Positions 15,267 to 23,007 are shown, counted from the stretch's first letter. The stretch is 24,821 nt of DNA from an uncultured Campylobacter sp. (GCF_938040115.1 NZ_CALHXD010000015.1:1-24821), one strand, 5' to 3'. Program-made: numbers and translations. The notes: generated from the sequence alone by a model not told the origin.

Positions 15267-16439
15267 TTAAGACTTCCACCTAAGCGTAAAGGTTATTTCT
15301 TTGCCAGGTTCGCTTTCGCAGGTTACGGCGATAGCATTGTTTTCGCAGGCTCTTTTGACCAAATTTAGCCCGATACCAAAGCCGCCTTGGTCTTCGTTAA
15401 ACCGCGTGTATCGCTCGAAAATTTTATCTTGCTGCTCTTTGCTTAGCCCCTCGCCGCTATTTGAGATTTTTAGCTCGCCGTCTTGCAAACTAACCGCGAC
15501 GTAGCCGCCTTGGTTTGCGTATTTTACGGCGTTGCTTAGTAGGTTATCCACCGCGCGTTTTAGCTCATAGCCGTTTGCATTTATGAGAGCGTCTTCTAAA
15601 TTTAGCCTTAAATCAAGCCCTCGTTTAGCAAAAAACGGAGCAAAAAATTCGAGTCGCTCGTTTAAAATATCTTTCAAATTTAGCTCCTCTTTTGGTGCGC
15701 AGCGCTCGGCACCAAAGGATAAATACGTGAGGTCCTCATAGGTACGGCTTAGCGTTTTGGCGGCGGTTTGGATGTTGTTTAGGCGCTTTAGATTTCTCTG
15801 GCTTAGGCTACTTTTATCTGCCGTTTCGATGCTCATAAGTATGACGCTAAGGGGCGCGTTTATCTCGTGAGTAGAGTCTTTTATAAAGCGATTTAGCGCG
15901 GCGATCTTGGCGTGTAGCGGCGCTAGCGCGGTCTTTGCTAGATAAAAGGCGATTATCATGATAACGCCTAAAACGATAAGCAAATTTAGCGCCGTACGCA
16001 GCCGTAGCAAATTTAGCTCGCTCGCGACGTCCTTGCCGCTTAGCGCGATCTTTGCCGTCGATAGCTCGTCCGCGCCGCCTTCGTCCATATTTTGCAAAGC
16101 CTCAAATATCATCACCTTGCCGTCCGATACGACCGTGCTACTCTGGGCGTCGTCAAATTTAGCGCAGCCCGCCTCGCCGTATAAAATTTGACCGCTTTTA
16201 GCTACGATGCAGGCTTTGACGTCTTTTTCGGCGGTAAAGCTTTTTACTGCGCCAAGCCCGGACATGCGCGCTTTCATGTAGATACCCATCTTGATCTCTT
16301 TTAGATTTTTTACCTCGTTTGAGATGAGGGCTTCTTTTTTCATTTTATAGTCGTTCGTAAAAAAATACCCCAAAAATAGGGTGCTAGTGATGAGATAAAG
16401 CGAGAGGATTTTGGCTATAACGGCGGAGCGCTCAGACAT
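15267..16439 (-). CDS. Membrane sensor histidine kinase
   Basis: 390 residues. TM1 (about 8-27), a periplasmic sensor region (about 30-145) with three Cys (77, 92 and none close to another metal-like motif), TM2 (about 148-169), a dimerisation helix with the phospho-acceptor His191 in DSTHEINAPLSVI, and an ATPase domain. That domain has an N-box (DNLLSNAVKYAN, 298-309), a G1 box in the variant form SNSGEG (326-331) and a G2 box GFGIGL (353-358). It has no clear HAMP domain. The gene overlaps the response regulator by 8 nt. The HEINAPLSVI type is common in epsilonproteobacterial kinases such as those of the CprS and CrdS groups, but I cannot assign it to either. The signal is unknown; the partner Met-rich peptide hints at periplasmic metal or oxidant stress. 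Confidence 0.9.
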   Translation of the reverse strand: MSERSAVIAKILSLYLITSTLFLGYFFTNDYKMKKEALISNEVKNLKEIKMGIYMKARMSGLGAVKSFTAEKDVKACIVAKSGQILYGEAGCAKFDDAQSSTVVSDGKVMIFEALQNMDEGGADELSTAKIALSGKDVASELNLLRLRTALNLLIVLGVIMIIAFYLAKTALAPLHAKIAALNRFIKDSTHEINAPLSVILMSIETADKSSLSQRNLKRLNNIQTAAKTLSRTYEDLTYLSFGAERCAPKEELNLKDILNERLEFFAPFFAKRGLDLRLNLEDALINANGYELKRAVDNLLSNAVKYANQGGYVAVSLQDGELKISNSGEGLSKEQQDKIFERYTRFNEDQGGFGIGLNLVKRACENNAIAVTCESEPGKEITFTLRWKS

Positions 16440-17094
16440 AGATATAGCCGTCGCCGCGCCTATTTATGATCGCGTCCTTGCCTAAAATGCGGCGTAAGTT
16501 TTTGACGTAAACCCGCAGGCTCAGCTCGCTTGGCTCCTCGCCGTAGTTCCAAATTTTCTCAAATATCGTCTCCTTGCTCAGCAGCGCGTTTTTATTTTCC
16601 AAAAATAGCGCCAAAAGCTCGCTTTCTTTGTTTGAGAGGTTTACGATTTGCCCGTTTTGCCGGAGCGTTTTGGAGCTTGGATAAAATTTATATCCATCGT
16701 TAAGCTCGATAAATTCGTCATTTACGTGAGAAAATTTGCGCTTGATTAAAATTTGAATACGAAGCAAAAGCTCTTTTAGCTCGTACGGCTTTTTAAGGTA
16801 GTCGTCGCAGCCGCTTTTGTAGCCGATCTCTAGGTCTTGCAGCGCGTTTAGCGAGGTGGTAAAGATCGCAGGCGTGTCGTCGCCAAGCCGCCTAAGTTCG
16901 CGTAAAAGGGAGAAACCGTCGCCTTTAGGTAGCTTGACGTCGAGGATGAGGATATCAAAATTTCGCTCGTAGGCGGTATCTAGAGCTGCTTTAGCATCGG
17001 CGCGAACGGTCACGTCGTAGCCTTGTTCGCTCAGATACTCGCTGATGAGTTCGCTTAGCGTCTCATCGTCCTCTACGAGCAAAATTTGCGTCAT
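16432..17094 (-). CDS. OmpR/PhoB-family response regulator
   Basis: 220 residues: a receiver domain (1-115) with acidic pocket Asp9-Asp10, phospho-acceptor Asp52 (LILDVKLPKGDG), the Thr80 region (AIFTTS) and Lys102 (YLKKPY), then a winged-helix DNA-binding domain (about 130-220) ending SLRVYVKNLRRILGKDAIINRRGDGYIYV-like (conserved R-G-x-G-Y). It receives phosphate from the kinase encoded next and probably controls this operon. The ATG overlaps the stop of the upstream Met-rich gene by one base (TAATG), so all three genes are translationally coupled. Regulators of this family bind tandem repeats 11 bp apart; such a pair (CGTGAAA) lies in the operon promoter. Confidence 0.93.
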   Translation of the reverse strand: MTQILLVEDDETLSELISEYLSEQGYDVTVRADAKAALDTAYERNFDILILDVKLPKGDGFSLLRELRRLGDDTPAIFTTSLNALQDLEIGYKSGCDDYLKKPYELKELLLRIQILIKRKFSHVNDEFIELNDGYKFYPSSKTLRQNGQIVNLSNKESELLALFLENKNALLSKETIFEKIWNYGEEPSELSLRVYVKNLRRILGKDAIINRRGDGYIYV

Positions 17095-17339
17095 TACATC
17101 TTATCCTTTTTCATGTCTTTCATATCGTCTTTCTTTTTACCCATATCGTCTTTCATCTCTTTCATGTCGCCCTTCATTTCGTCCTTTTTTATCATCATAT
17201 CGTCTTTTTTCTCCATCATGGCGTCCTTCTTTTCCATCATGGTATCTTTTTTCTCCATCATATCGCCTTTCATCTCGGCGGCAAAGATAGAACCTGTAAC
17301 AAACAACGCGCTAAGCGCAACTAAAGCTAACTTTTTCAT
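17094..17339 (-). CDS. Small exported methionine/lysine/aspartate-rich repeat protein (MxKDx-repeat type)
   Basis: 81 residues. A signal peptide (MKKLALVALSALFVTGSIFAA) is followed by about 60 residues made almost only of Met, Lys, Asp and Glu, with 16 Met and no Cys, His or aromatic residue. The first part is a near-perfect heptad repeat (MEKKDxM four times, the last as MIKKDEM), encoded by 21-bp DNA repeats; it then decays to MKxDM-like units. It resembles the 'pentapeptide MXKDX repeat' family of unknown function. The mature peptide should be periplasmic, extended or helical. Possible roles are soft-metal (copper/silver) binding through Met or a sacrificial sink for oxidants such as hypochlorite, as proposed for MrpX of Azospira; both are inference. 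AAAGGAG precedes the ATG. It is the first gene of the two-component operon. Confidence 0.85.
   Translation of the reverse strand: MKKLALVALSALFVTGSIFAAEMKGDMMEKKDTMMEKKDAMMEKKDDMMIKKDEMKGDMKEMKDDMGKKKDDMKDMKKDKM
17159..17279 (-). repeat. 21-bp tandem repeats encoding Met-rich heptads
   Basis: Within the Met-rich gene, units of the form ATGATGGAGAAAAAAGAYRCC (one shown as consensus in 20-nt steps: ATGATGGARAARAARGAY followed by one codon) repeat four times and then degenerate. Such in-frame 21-bp repeats can expand or shrink by slippage without shifting the frame. Confidence 0.6.
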
Positions 17340-17384
17340 AGCATCTCCTTTAAGAAAATTTATGATGGAAGTTTAGCCAAGAAA

Positions 17385-17402
17385 CGTGAAACGAGCGTGA
17401 AA
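17385..17402 (-). promoter_or_regulatory. Direct repeat TTTCACG-N4-TTTCACG in the two-component operon promoter
   Basis: On the minus strand TTTCACG occurs twice with an exact 11-bp period (CGTGAAA at 17385-17391 and 17396-17402 on plus). The inner copy overlaps a plausible -35 (TTCACG), 17 bp from a weak -10 (CATCAT). One-turn tandem repeats overlapping -35 are typical binding sites for OmpR-type regulators, such as the one encoded by this operon. Confidence 0.45.
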
Positions 17403-17403
17403 T

Positions 17404-18315
17404 TTACGCCATCAAGCTAAAAACGTATGATAAAAGCGGCAGGCTAATAAAGCTAAACGCCACTCCCACGGCTACGGCGGCTACGGCTAGCTGGCTATCA
17501 AGCTCTGCTTTCATGATCATCGCGCTTGCTAGCACCATCGGCGGCATGGCGCATTGTAAGATACCGATCATCCAAATTTGACCGAAATTTACGCCAAAAA
17601 CTATCGTGACTAATATAAAAATAAAAGGCGCTAGCAACATCTTGCCTGCGATTACCACGGCCGTTGATTTGTAACAGCTCTTGATGCTCCTAAATCCAAG
17701 CCCGATGCCGATCGCAAAAAGAGCGACGGGAACGACGCTTTGCGCAAAAAGCGTAAGCGCGTCAAATAGCACCTTTGGAAGCGGAACGCCGCGAAGCAAA
17801 AAGCCCAAAATAAGCGCGACAAACGGGGGAAATTTGATCACTTTCATAACGTTTTGCACGAGCGAAACCTTCGCCGGAGCGCCGAAAGCTAAGATAAAAG
17901 GGCCAAAAATGCTAATCGGGATCGAGGTGGCTAGCTGATCGTAAAAGATAACTTCATTCATCGCGTCCTCGCCGAAAAAGCCCTTGATGATAGGCATACC
18001 CATAAATACGGTATTTCCAAACATCCCTAGCAGTACGGCGCTCACGGTCGTGGCTTTGTTAAATTTTAAAAATCTGCACGCGAAAAATATCGCCGCAGCG
18101 CCCAGCATCGAACAGGCAAAGCCCGTGGCGATGACGTTAATGAGCGTGGTGTCGATGTTTACGTGGTAAATTTTATCGAAAATAAGCGCCGGAAGAGCGA
18201 AGCAAAGCGCGTAGTTTATGAATACGGAGGCGTTTTTTTGCTCAAAGACCTTAAATTTTTTCGCCCCGTAGCCCGAAGCGATAATGATAAAAATAGATAA
18301 TAATTGCGTGAACAT
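17404..18315 (-). CDS. AEC-family transporter (auxin efflux carrier / malate permease-like)
   Basis: A 303-residue inner-membrane protein with about ten TM helices in two inverted halves, as in AEC/MleP permeases. It has the N-terminal LLSIFIIIASGYGAKKF helix, a central MFGNTVFMGMPIIKGFFGEDA crossover motif with the conserved Asn-x-x-Phe-x-Gly-x-Pro pattern, and the second-half CAMPPMVLASAM motif. Bacterial members move dicarboxylates or other organic acids; the substrate here is unknown. The ATG at 18315 has only a weak CGGA ribosome site. The gene is divergent from macA and ends 1 nt from the repeats in the two-component promoter, leaving 64 bp to the Met-rich gene. Read-through into that operon is possible. 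Confidence 0.86.
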   Translation of the reverse strand: MFTQLLSIFIIIASGYGAKKFKVFEQKNASVFINYALCFALPALIFDKIYHVNIDTTLINVIATGFACSMLGAAAIFFACRFLKFNKATTVSAVLLGMFGNTVFMGMPIIKGFFGEDAMNEVIFYDQLATSIPISIFGPFILAFGAPAKVSLVQNVMKVIKFPPFVALILGFLLRGVPLPKVLFDALTLFAQSVVPVALFAIGIGLGFRSIKSCYKSTAVVIAGKMLLAPFIFILVTIVFGVNFGQIWMIGILQCAMPPMVLASAMIMKAELDSQLAVAAVAVGVAFSFISLPLLSYVFSLMA

Positions 18316-18349
18316 TTGCGTAATCCGAGTTATAAATTTTAAAAACGCG

Positions 18350-18355
18350 ATTATA
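18350..18355 (-). promoter_or_regulatory. -10 box (TATAAT) of the AEC transporter gene
   Basis: The minus strand reads CGTATAATCG 35 nt upstream of the ATG, a perfect TATAAT box. It lies in the shared divergent promoter region with macA. Confidence 0.5.
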
Positions 18356-18396
18356 CGGCGGCTAGCATTAAAGAAAAATAAAATAGACGCCGAAGA

Positions 18397-18413
18397 CTTA
18401 ACATCGCCTTAAC
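18397..18413 (+). promoter_or_regulatory. Direct repeat CTTAAC-N5-CTTAAC upstream of macA, candidate HP1043/CosR-type operator
   Basis: Two identical CTTAAC words (18397-18402 and 18408-18413) are 11 bp apart and end 11 bp before the macA -10 box. This is TTAAC-N6-TTAAC, nearly the same as the repeat before the first PepSY gene and placed at almost the same distance from -10. It may also act on the divergent AEC gene. Confidence 0.5.
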
Positions 18414-18424
18414 GGGTTTTTGTA

Positions 18425-18430
18425 TATAAT
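18425..18430 (+). promoter_or_regulatory. -10 box (TATAAT) of the macAB operon
   Basis: TGTATATAATC contains a perfect TATAAT 30 nt upstream of the macA ATG, giving a very short leader. The -35 position is occupied by the CTTAAC direct repeat. Confidence 0.6.
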
Positions 18431-18460
18431 CTCGCGTTAAATTTAAAAAAGCGAGAAATA

Positions 18461-19672
18461 ATGAAAAAATTTATCAAATTTATCGCGGTTTTCGCCGTAC
18501 TGGCGGGTGCGGGCTATTACTTTTACGATAAAAATTTTAACGTCCCGCAAGTCGATCAGTTTATCACCTCAAAAGCCGTTCGCGGCGAGCTGGTTAAAAG
18601 TATCGAAAGTAACGGCGAGATCTACGCTACCGAGCTAATCGACGTTGGCGCGCAGGTAGGCGGCCAGATCAAAAAACTCTACGTCAAACTCGGCGACGTC
18701 GTAAAGGCCGGCGATATGATAGCAGAAATCGACTCCGCGACCCAGCAAAATAACGTAGATACCAAAAAAGCCCAGCTTGGGATTTATGAAGCGAAGTTAA
18801 ATTCGGCCAAAGTCGCGCTTGAGATTTCAAAGACCAAATTTAAGCGCGAGCAAGAGCTTTTTGCTAAAAACGCAACCTCAAAAGAGGAGTTTGAAAATGC
18901 CAAAAATACCCTAGCCGCAAACGAAGCCTCGCTAAAAGAGATCGAGGCGCAAATCGTGCAGGCCAAAATCTCTCTAAACACCGCTCAGATAGACCTTGGT
19001 TATACTAAAATCACCGCTCCAAAAGGCGGCGTCGTGGTCTCCGTGCAGGTCGAGGAAGGTCAAACCGTAAATTCAAACCAAACTACGCCCACTATCGTAA
19101 ATATCGCAGACCTAAGCAAAGTCCAGCTAAAAATGGAGATCGCCGAGGGCGACATCACGAAGATAAAAGTGGGCTCAAGAGTCGAGTACTCGATACTATC
19201 CGAGCCAAACCGTAAATTTCACGCCCGTATTAGCTCGATCGACCCGGGCCTCACCACGCTAAGCAACGGCAAATACACCACGACTACAAGCTCGGGCTCG
19301 ACCGCCTCAAGCTCGAGCAGTTCGGCGATCTACTACTACGCTAAAGCTATCGTAGATAATCCGGACGGCACGCTAAGGATCGGCATGACCACGCAAAATA
19401 CCGTCATCCTAGATAGCGCTAAAGACGCCGTCATAGTGCCCTCGATAGCCGTCAAAAAAGAGGACGGTAAAAGTGTAGTTTACGTACTAAAAAAAGGTAA
19501 AGACGGGCTAGATACGGCCGAGCGAAGAGAGGTGCAAACGGGACTAACCGACAGCTTAAAAACTCAAATTTTAAGCGGAGTAGAGGAGGGCGAGGAGGTC
19601 GTGACGAAGCAAAACTCGGCGGCTGAGATCAATGCGATGCTAGAAAAAGAAAAAAGAAGAATGAAGTTCTAA
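18461..19672 (+). CDS. macA: Periplasmic adaptor protein MacA
   Basis: 403 residues. An uncleaved N-terminal TM anchor (about 5-22) is followed by the MacA layout: lipoyl half with VGAQVGGQIKKLYVKLGDVVKAGD (about 60-85), an alpha-helical hairpin (about 90-180) with repeated heptads, second lipoyl half ITAPKGGVVVSVQVEEGQTV (about 186-206), beta-barrel, and a membrane-proximal domain. The Ser/Thr-rich loop TTTTSSGSTASSSSSS (about 272-290) is the MacA insertion. It connects the ABC exporter MacB to an outer-membrane channel and stimulates its ATPase. Its two partners follow directly. The ribosome site before the ATG is weak (GCGAGA). Confidence 0.92.
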   Translation: MKKFIKFIAVFAVLAGAGYYFYDKNFNVPQVDQFITSKAVRGELVKSIESNGEIYATELIDVGAQVGGQIKKLYVKLGDVVKAGDMIAEIDSATQQNNVDTKKAQLGIYEAKLNSAKVALEISKTKFKREQELFAKNATSKEEFENAKNTLAANEASLKEIEAQIVQAKISLNTAQIDLGYTKITAPKGGVVVSVQVEEGQTVNSNQTTPTIVNIADLSKVQLKMEIAEGDITKIKVGSRVEYSILSEPNRKFHARISSIDPGLTTLSNGKYTTTTSSGSTASSSSSSAIYYYAKAIVDNPDGTLRIGMTTQNTVILDSAKDAVIVPSIAVKKEDGKSVVYVLKKGKDGLDTAERREVQTGLTDSLKTQILSGVEEGEEVVTKQNSAAEINAMLEKEKRRMKF

Positions 19673-19681
19673 GGCTAAGTC

Positions 19682-21619
19682 TTGAAAAATTTGATAGAAC
19701 TTAAAAATTTAAGCAAGAAATTTAAACTCGGCGATAACGTATTTGACGCGCTAAAAGACGTAAATTTGAGCATAAAAAAGGGCGAGTTTATCGCTATCAT
19801 CGGGCAGAGCGGATCGGGTAAATCCACGCTCATGAACATCCTTGGCTGCCTGGATAATCCAAGCGGCGGGCAGTATCTGCTAGAAGAGCGCGACATATCT
19901 AAATTTGAAGGCGACGAGCTAGCGCGTCTAAGAAGGGAGAAATTCGGCTTTATCTTTCAGCGCTATAACCTGCTATCTACGCTAACCACGCTGCAAAACG
20001 TAGCGCTACCTAGCGTATATGCCGGCGTTTCTAAAAAAGATCGCGATAAAAAGGCCGGCGAGCTTTTAGAAGGTTTGGGGCTTGGCGAAAAGCTGCAAAA
20101 TTTGCCTAGCAAACTTAGCGGCGGACAGCAGCAGCGAGTCTCGATCGCTAGAGCGCTTATTAACGGCGGCGAGATCATCCTCGCAGACGAGCCGACGGGT
20201 GCGCTAGATAGCAAAAGCGGCCTCATGGTGATGGAAATTTTAACGAATTTGCACAAGCAAGGCCACACCATCATCATCGTCACGCACGACCCAAATATCG
20301 CCGCATACGCAAACCGCGTCATCGAGATAAAAGACGGTAAAATTTTGAGCGATACGGTAAAAAGCGAGGAAATTTTCGCCTCCGAAAAACCGGCGCCAAA
20401 GCAAAAAAATATCTTTAGCTTTTACAAAGATCAGTTTATCGAGAGCTTTAAAATGTCGATAAACGCGATACTTAGCCACAAACTGCGCTCGGTGCTAACG
20501 ATGCTTGGCATCATCATCGGCATCACCTCGGTTATCTGCGTCGTGGCGCTAGGGCAGGGCTCGCAGGAGCAGATCCTCTCCGATATCCGCGGTATCGGCA
20601 CTAACACGATCGATATCCTAAACGGCAAGGGTTTTGGCGATATGCGCTCGGAGCGGGTGAGAAATTTGACCGTTAGCGACGCAACTATGCTATCTAAGCA
20701 AGACTATCTAGATAGCGTCACGCCAAACGCCTCTGCTAGCGGCACGCTCACCTACGGCAATAAATTAGCCTCTGCGACGATCAGAGGCGGCAGCGAGGAG
20801 AGCCTAAACGTGATGGGCTACACGGTCGAGGCCGGTCGCGTATTTACGGCGCAAGAGGTCGCAGAGTCGGCGTCTGTGATCGTGATAGATCAGCCAACTA
20901 GGGAGCAGTTTTTTAAAAACGAGGATCCGCTGGGCAAGACCGTGCTTTTTAACAAGCGTCCGTTTAGAATCATCGGCGTGGTGGCTAAAAACGACAATAT
21001 GTTTGCCGACTCTAGCACTCTGCGCACGTTTTCTACATACACCGCAGTCATAAACAAGTTAACTGGCGATAGGCACCTATCATCCATCACGGTTAAGGTT
21101 AAAGACAGCGTAAACGCACAGATCGCCGAGCAGAGTTTAACGGAAATTTTAACCGCAAAGCACGGTAAAAAGGACTTTTTCACCAGAAACTCCGATACTA
21201 TCAAAAAAACGATCGAGGAGACTACGAGGACTATGACGCTGCTGATCTCTTGTATCGCCTTTATCTCTCTGCTAGTGGGCGGTATCGGAGTGATGAATAT
21301 CATGCTGGTCTCCGTAACCGAGCGAACCAAAGAGATAGGCATCAGGATGGCGATCGGCGCTCGCCAGGGAAATATCCTAGAGCAGTTTTTGATAGAGGCG
21401 GTACTGCTGTGTCTCATCGGCGGACTAATCGGCGTCGGAACGGCCTTTGGTATCGGCTATCTAGCGGAAAATTTCGCACCCGGCGTCAAGATGATATTTT
21501 CGCAGACTTCTATCGTGGTCGCGCTCGCCGTCTCTAGCGCGATAGGCGTTATATTTGGCTACATGCCTGCTCGCAGCGCCTCAAAGCTAAATCCGATCGA
21601 CGCTCTAACAAGGGAATAA
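19682..21619 (+). CDS. macB: ABC exporter MacB (ATPase–permease fusion)
   Basis: 645 residues. N-terminal LolD/MacB-type ATPase: Walker A GQSGSGKST (41-49), Q-loop near FIFQRYNLL, signature LSGGQQQR (145-152), Walker B IILADE (165-170) and H-loop His202 in VTHD. Then come one TM (about 270-292), a large periplasmic domain (about 295-515) and three C-terminal TMs with the FtsX-type motif IGVMNIMLVSVTERTKEIGI. MacB uses ATP to drive export of periplasmic substrates such as macrolides, siderophores, peptides or enterotoxin by a mechanotransmission mechanism (family knowledge). The start is TTG 19682 with AAGG at 19671-19674, 9 nt after the macA stop. Self-contained ATPase and permease parts distinguish it from LolCDE or FtsEX. 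Confidence 0.94.
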   Translation: MKNLIELKNLSKKFKLGDNVFDALKDVNLSIKKGEFIAIIGQSGSGKSTLMNILGCLDNPSGGQYLLEERDISKFEGDELARLRREKFGFIFQRYNLLSTLTTLQNVALPSVYAGVSKKDRDKKAGELLEGLGLGEKLQNLPSKLSGGQQQRVSIARALINGGEIILADEPTGALDSKSGLMVMEILTNLHKQGHTIIIVTHDPNIAAYANRVIEIKDGKILSDTVKSEEIFASEKPAPKQKNIFSFYKDQFIESFKMSINAILSHKLRSVLTMLGIIIGITSVICVVALGQGSQEQILSDIRGIGTNTIDILNGKGFGDMRSERVRNLTVSDATMLSKQDYLDSVTPNASASGTLTYGNKLASATIRGGSEESLNVMGYTVEAGRVFTAQEVAESASVIVIDQPTREQFFKNEDPLGKTVLFNKRPFRIIGVVAKNDNMFADSSTLRTFSTYTAVINKLTGDRHLSSITVKVKDSVNAQIAEQSLTEILTAKHGKKDFFTRNSDTIKKTIEETTRTMTLLISCIAFISLLVGGIGVMNIMLVSVTERTKEIGIRMAIGARQGNILEQFLIEAVLLCLIGGLIGVGTAFGIGYLAENFAPGVKMIFSQTSIVVALAVSSAIGVIFGYMPARSASKLNPIDALTRE

Positions 21620-21620
21620 A

Positions 21621-22970
21621 ATGAAAAAAATCTCCATAATCCTAGCCGCCTTTTTGCTCGGCGGCTGCGCGGTAACGCAGATAAACGAAAACTACGAGCA
21701 AATTTTGCTAAAAGACGACGCAAATTTGACGGCGAATTTTAGGTTGGAACGCGAGTGGTGGCGAGGCTATAACGAGCTCGCGCTAAACGAGCTAATCAGC
21801 CTCGCGCTAAAAAATAATATAGATCTGGCAAAATCAGCTATCGCCGTAAATAAAGCCCTCGCTCAAGCAGGCGTCTTGCAGGCCGATCTCGTGCCTAGCT
21901 TTAACGCAAATTTGGGCGCGGAAACTGGTAAAAATATAAAAACGGGCGGCAGCTGGAGCGAGAGCTACAAAAGCGGCGTATCGCTAAGCTACGAGATCGA
22001 TCTGTGGCGCAAGCTCGCAAACTCCGCAGACGCCGCTATGTGGGAGGCTAACGCAACTAAATACGACCTAGAGGCCGCTCGCCTTGCGCTCGTTAACTCC
22101 GTCGCAGATGCGTATTTTGAAGCGAAATATCAAAAAGAGAGCATAAATCTATACGAAAAAACGCTAAAAAACTACGAAGAGCTTGAAGCCATCATAAAGG
22201 CTAAATTTGAGCTTGGTAAAGAAGAAGAGCTAAGCCTAAAACAGGTCAAAAGCTCGGTGATCTCGGCTAAAAATAGAATTCTAAACGCGAACAAGAGCCT
22301 TGATGCGGCGGAAAAAACACTAAGAAATCTGCTAAACGTTAGGCCTGAGTTTGAGCTAAATTTGAGCGGAAATTTGAGCGATATCTCTCCGCAGGGCGTA
22401 AATTTAAACGTGCCGCTTTACGTTATCGGCGCGCGTCCTGATTTGCAAGCGGCGGTCTCGCGCATCAAAGAGGCGCTTTTGGGGGTCAAGGTTAGCCAAA
22501 AGAACTTCTACCCAAGCATCACGGTAGGAGCCGGCCTTAGCGGTAGCGGAGATAGCGCGAGCGAGGGGCTTAAGCTAAATTTCTTAAGCGGCAATATCGC
22601 GATAAATTTGCCGTTTTTAAACTACTCTAAGCTTAAATCAAAGCTAAAAATCTCCGAGCTTGAGTTTGAAGCGATGAAGCTAAACTACGCGCAGACGCTA
22701 ACGACCGCGCTAAACGAGATCGACGCTGGCTATAAAAACCTGCAAAAAGATGAAGCTGTCTTGCGAAATTTAAACGAAAATTTGCGAAATCTAAGCTCTA
22801 TCAGCGACATATATAAGCTCAAATACGACTACGGCAAAACCGAGCTAAAAAACTATCTGGAGGCGCAAAATTCGCTGCTTGAGGGCAGGATTGGCCTACT
22901 TGCACAAAAATATAAAATTTTGCAAGACGAAATCGGTATCTATAAAGCGACGGCGGGAAAAGCGGAGTAA
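21621..22970 (+). CDS. NodT-type outer-membrane efflux lipoprotein (TolC family)
   Basis: 449 residues with a lipoprotein signal peptide (lipobox LGGC, Cys16) and two OEP repeats. EWWRGYNELALNELISLALKNNIDL and a SYEIDLWRKLANSADAA segment are classic marks of the NodT/OprM/CusC subfamily, as are GARPDLQAAVSRI and LPFLNYSKLKSKLK. It provides the outer-membrane exit duct for MacA-MacB, with which it forms an operon; the ATG starts 2 nt after the macB stop, and AAGGGA lies just upstream. Having its own channel means the pump need not share TolC with other systems. Confidence 0.9.
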   Translation: MKKISIILAAFLLGGCAVTQINENYEQILLKDDANLTANFRLEREWWRGYNELALNELISLALKNNIDLAKSAIAVNKALAQAGVLQADLVPSFNANLGAETGKNIKTGGSWSESYKSGVSLSYEIDLWRKLANSADAAMWEANATKYDLEAARLALVNSVADAYFEAKYQKESINLYEKTLKNYEELEAIIKAKFELGKEEELSLKQVKSSVISAKNRILNANKSLDAAEKTLRNLLNVRPEFELNLSGNLSDISPQGVNLNVPLYVIGARPDLQAAVSRIKEALLGVKVSQKNFYPSITVGAGLSGSGDSASEGLKLNFLSGNIAINLPFLNYSKLKSKLKISELEFEAMKLNYAQTLTTALNEIDAGYKNLQKDEAVLRNLNENLRNLSSISDIYKLKYDYGKTELKNYLEAQNSLLEGRIGLLAQKYKILQDEIGIYKATAGKAE

Positions 22971-22977
22971 ATTTGGC

Positions 22978-23007
22978 TAGGCTGCGTGCCTGATTTGCGG
23001 TTTTTTT
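22978..23007 (+). terminator. Possible weak terminator after the macAB operon
   Basis: A small hairpin (AGGC-TGCGT-GCCT) is followed after about ten bases by seven Ts (23001-23007). The stem is only 4 bp, so support is limited. Confidence 0.3.

Noticed and set aside
17045..17376. Plus-strand Ser/Phe/Ile-rich repeat frames opposite the Met-rich gene
   Set aside because: They are the reverse reading of the MEKKD repeats. The minus-strand frame has a signal peptide, a strong AAAGGAG site and operon coupling, so it is the real gene.
20890..21417. 175-codon minus-strand open frame opposite macB
   Set aside because: Antisense shadow of the conserved MacB periplasmic and FtsX region; no recognisable motif.
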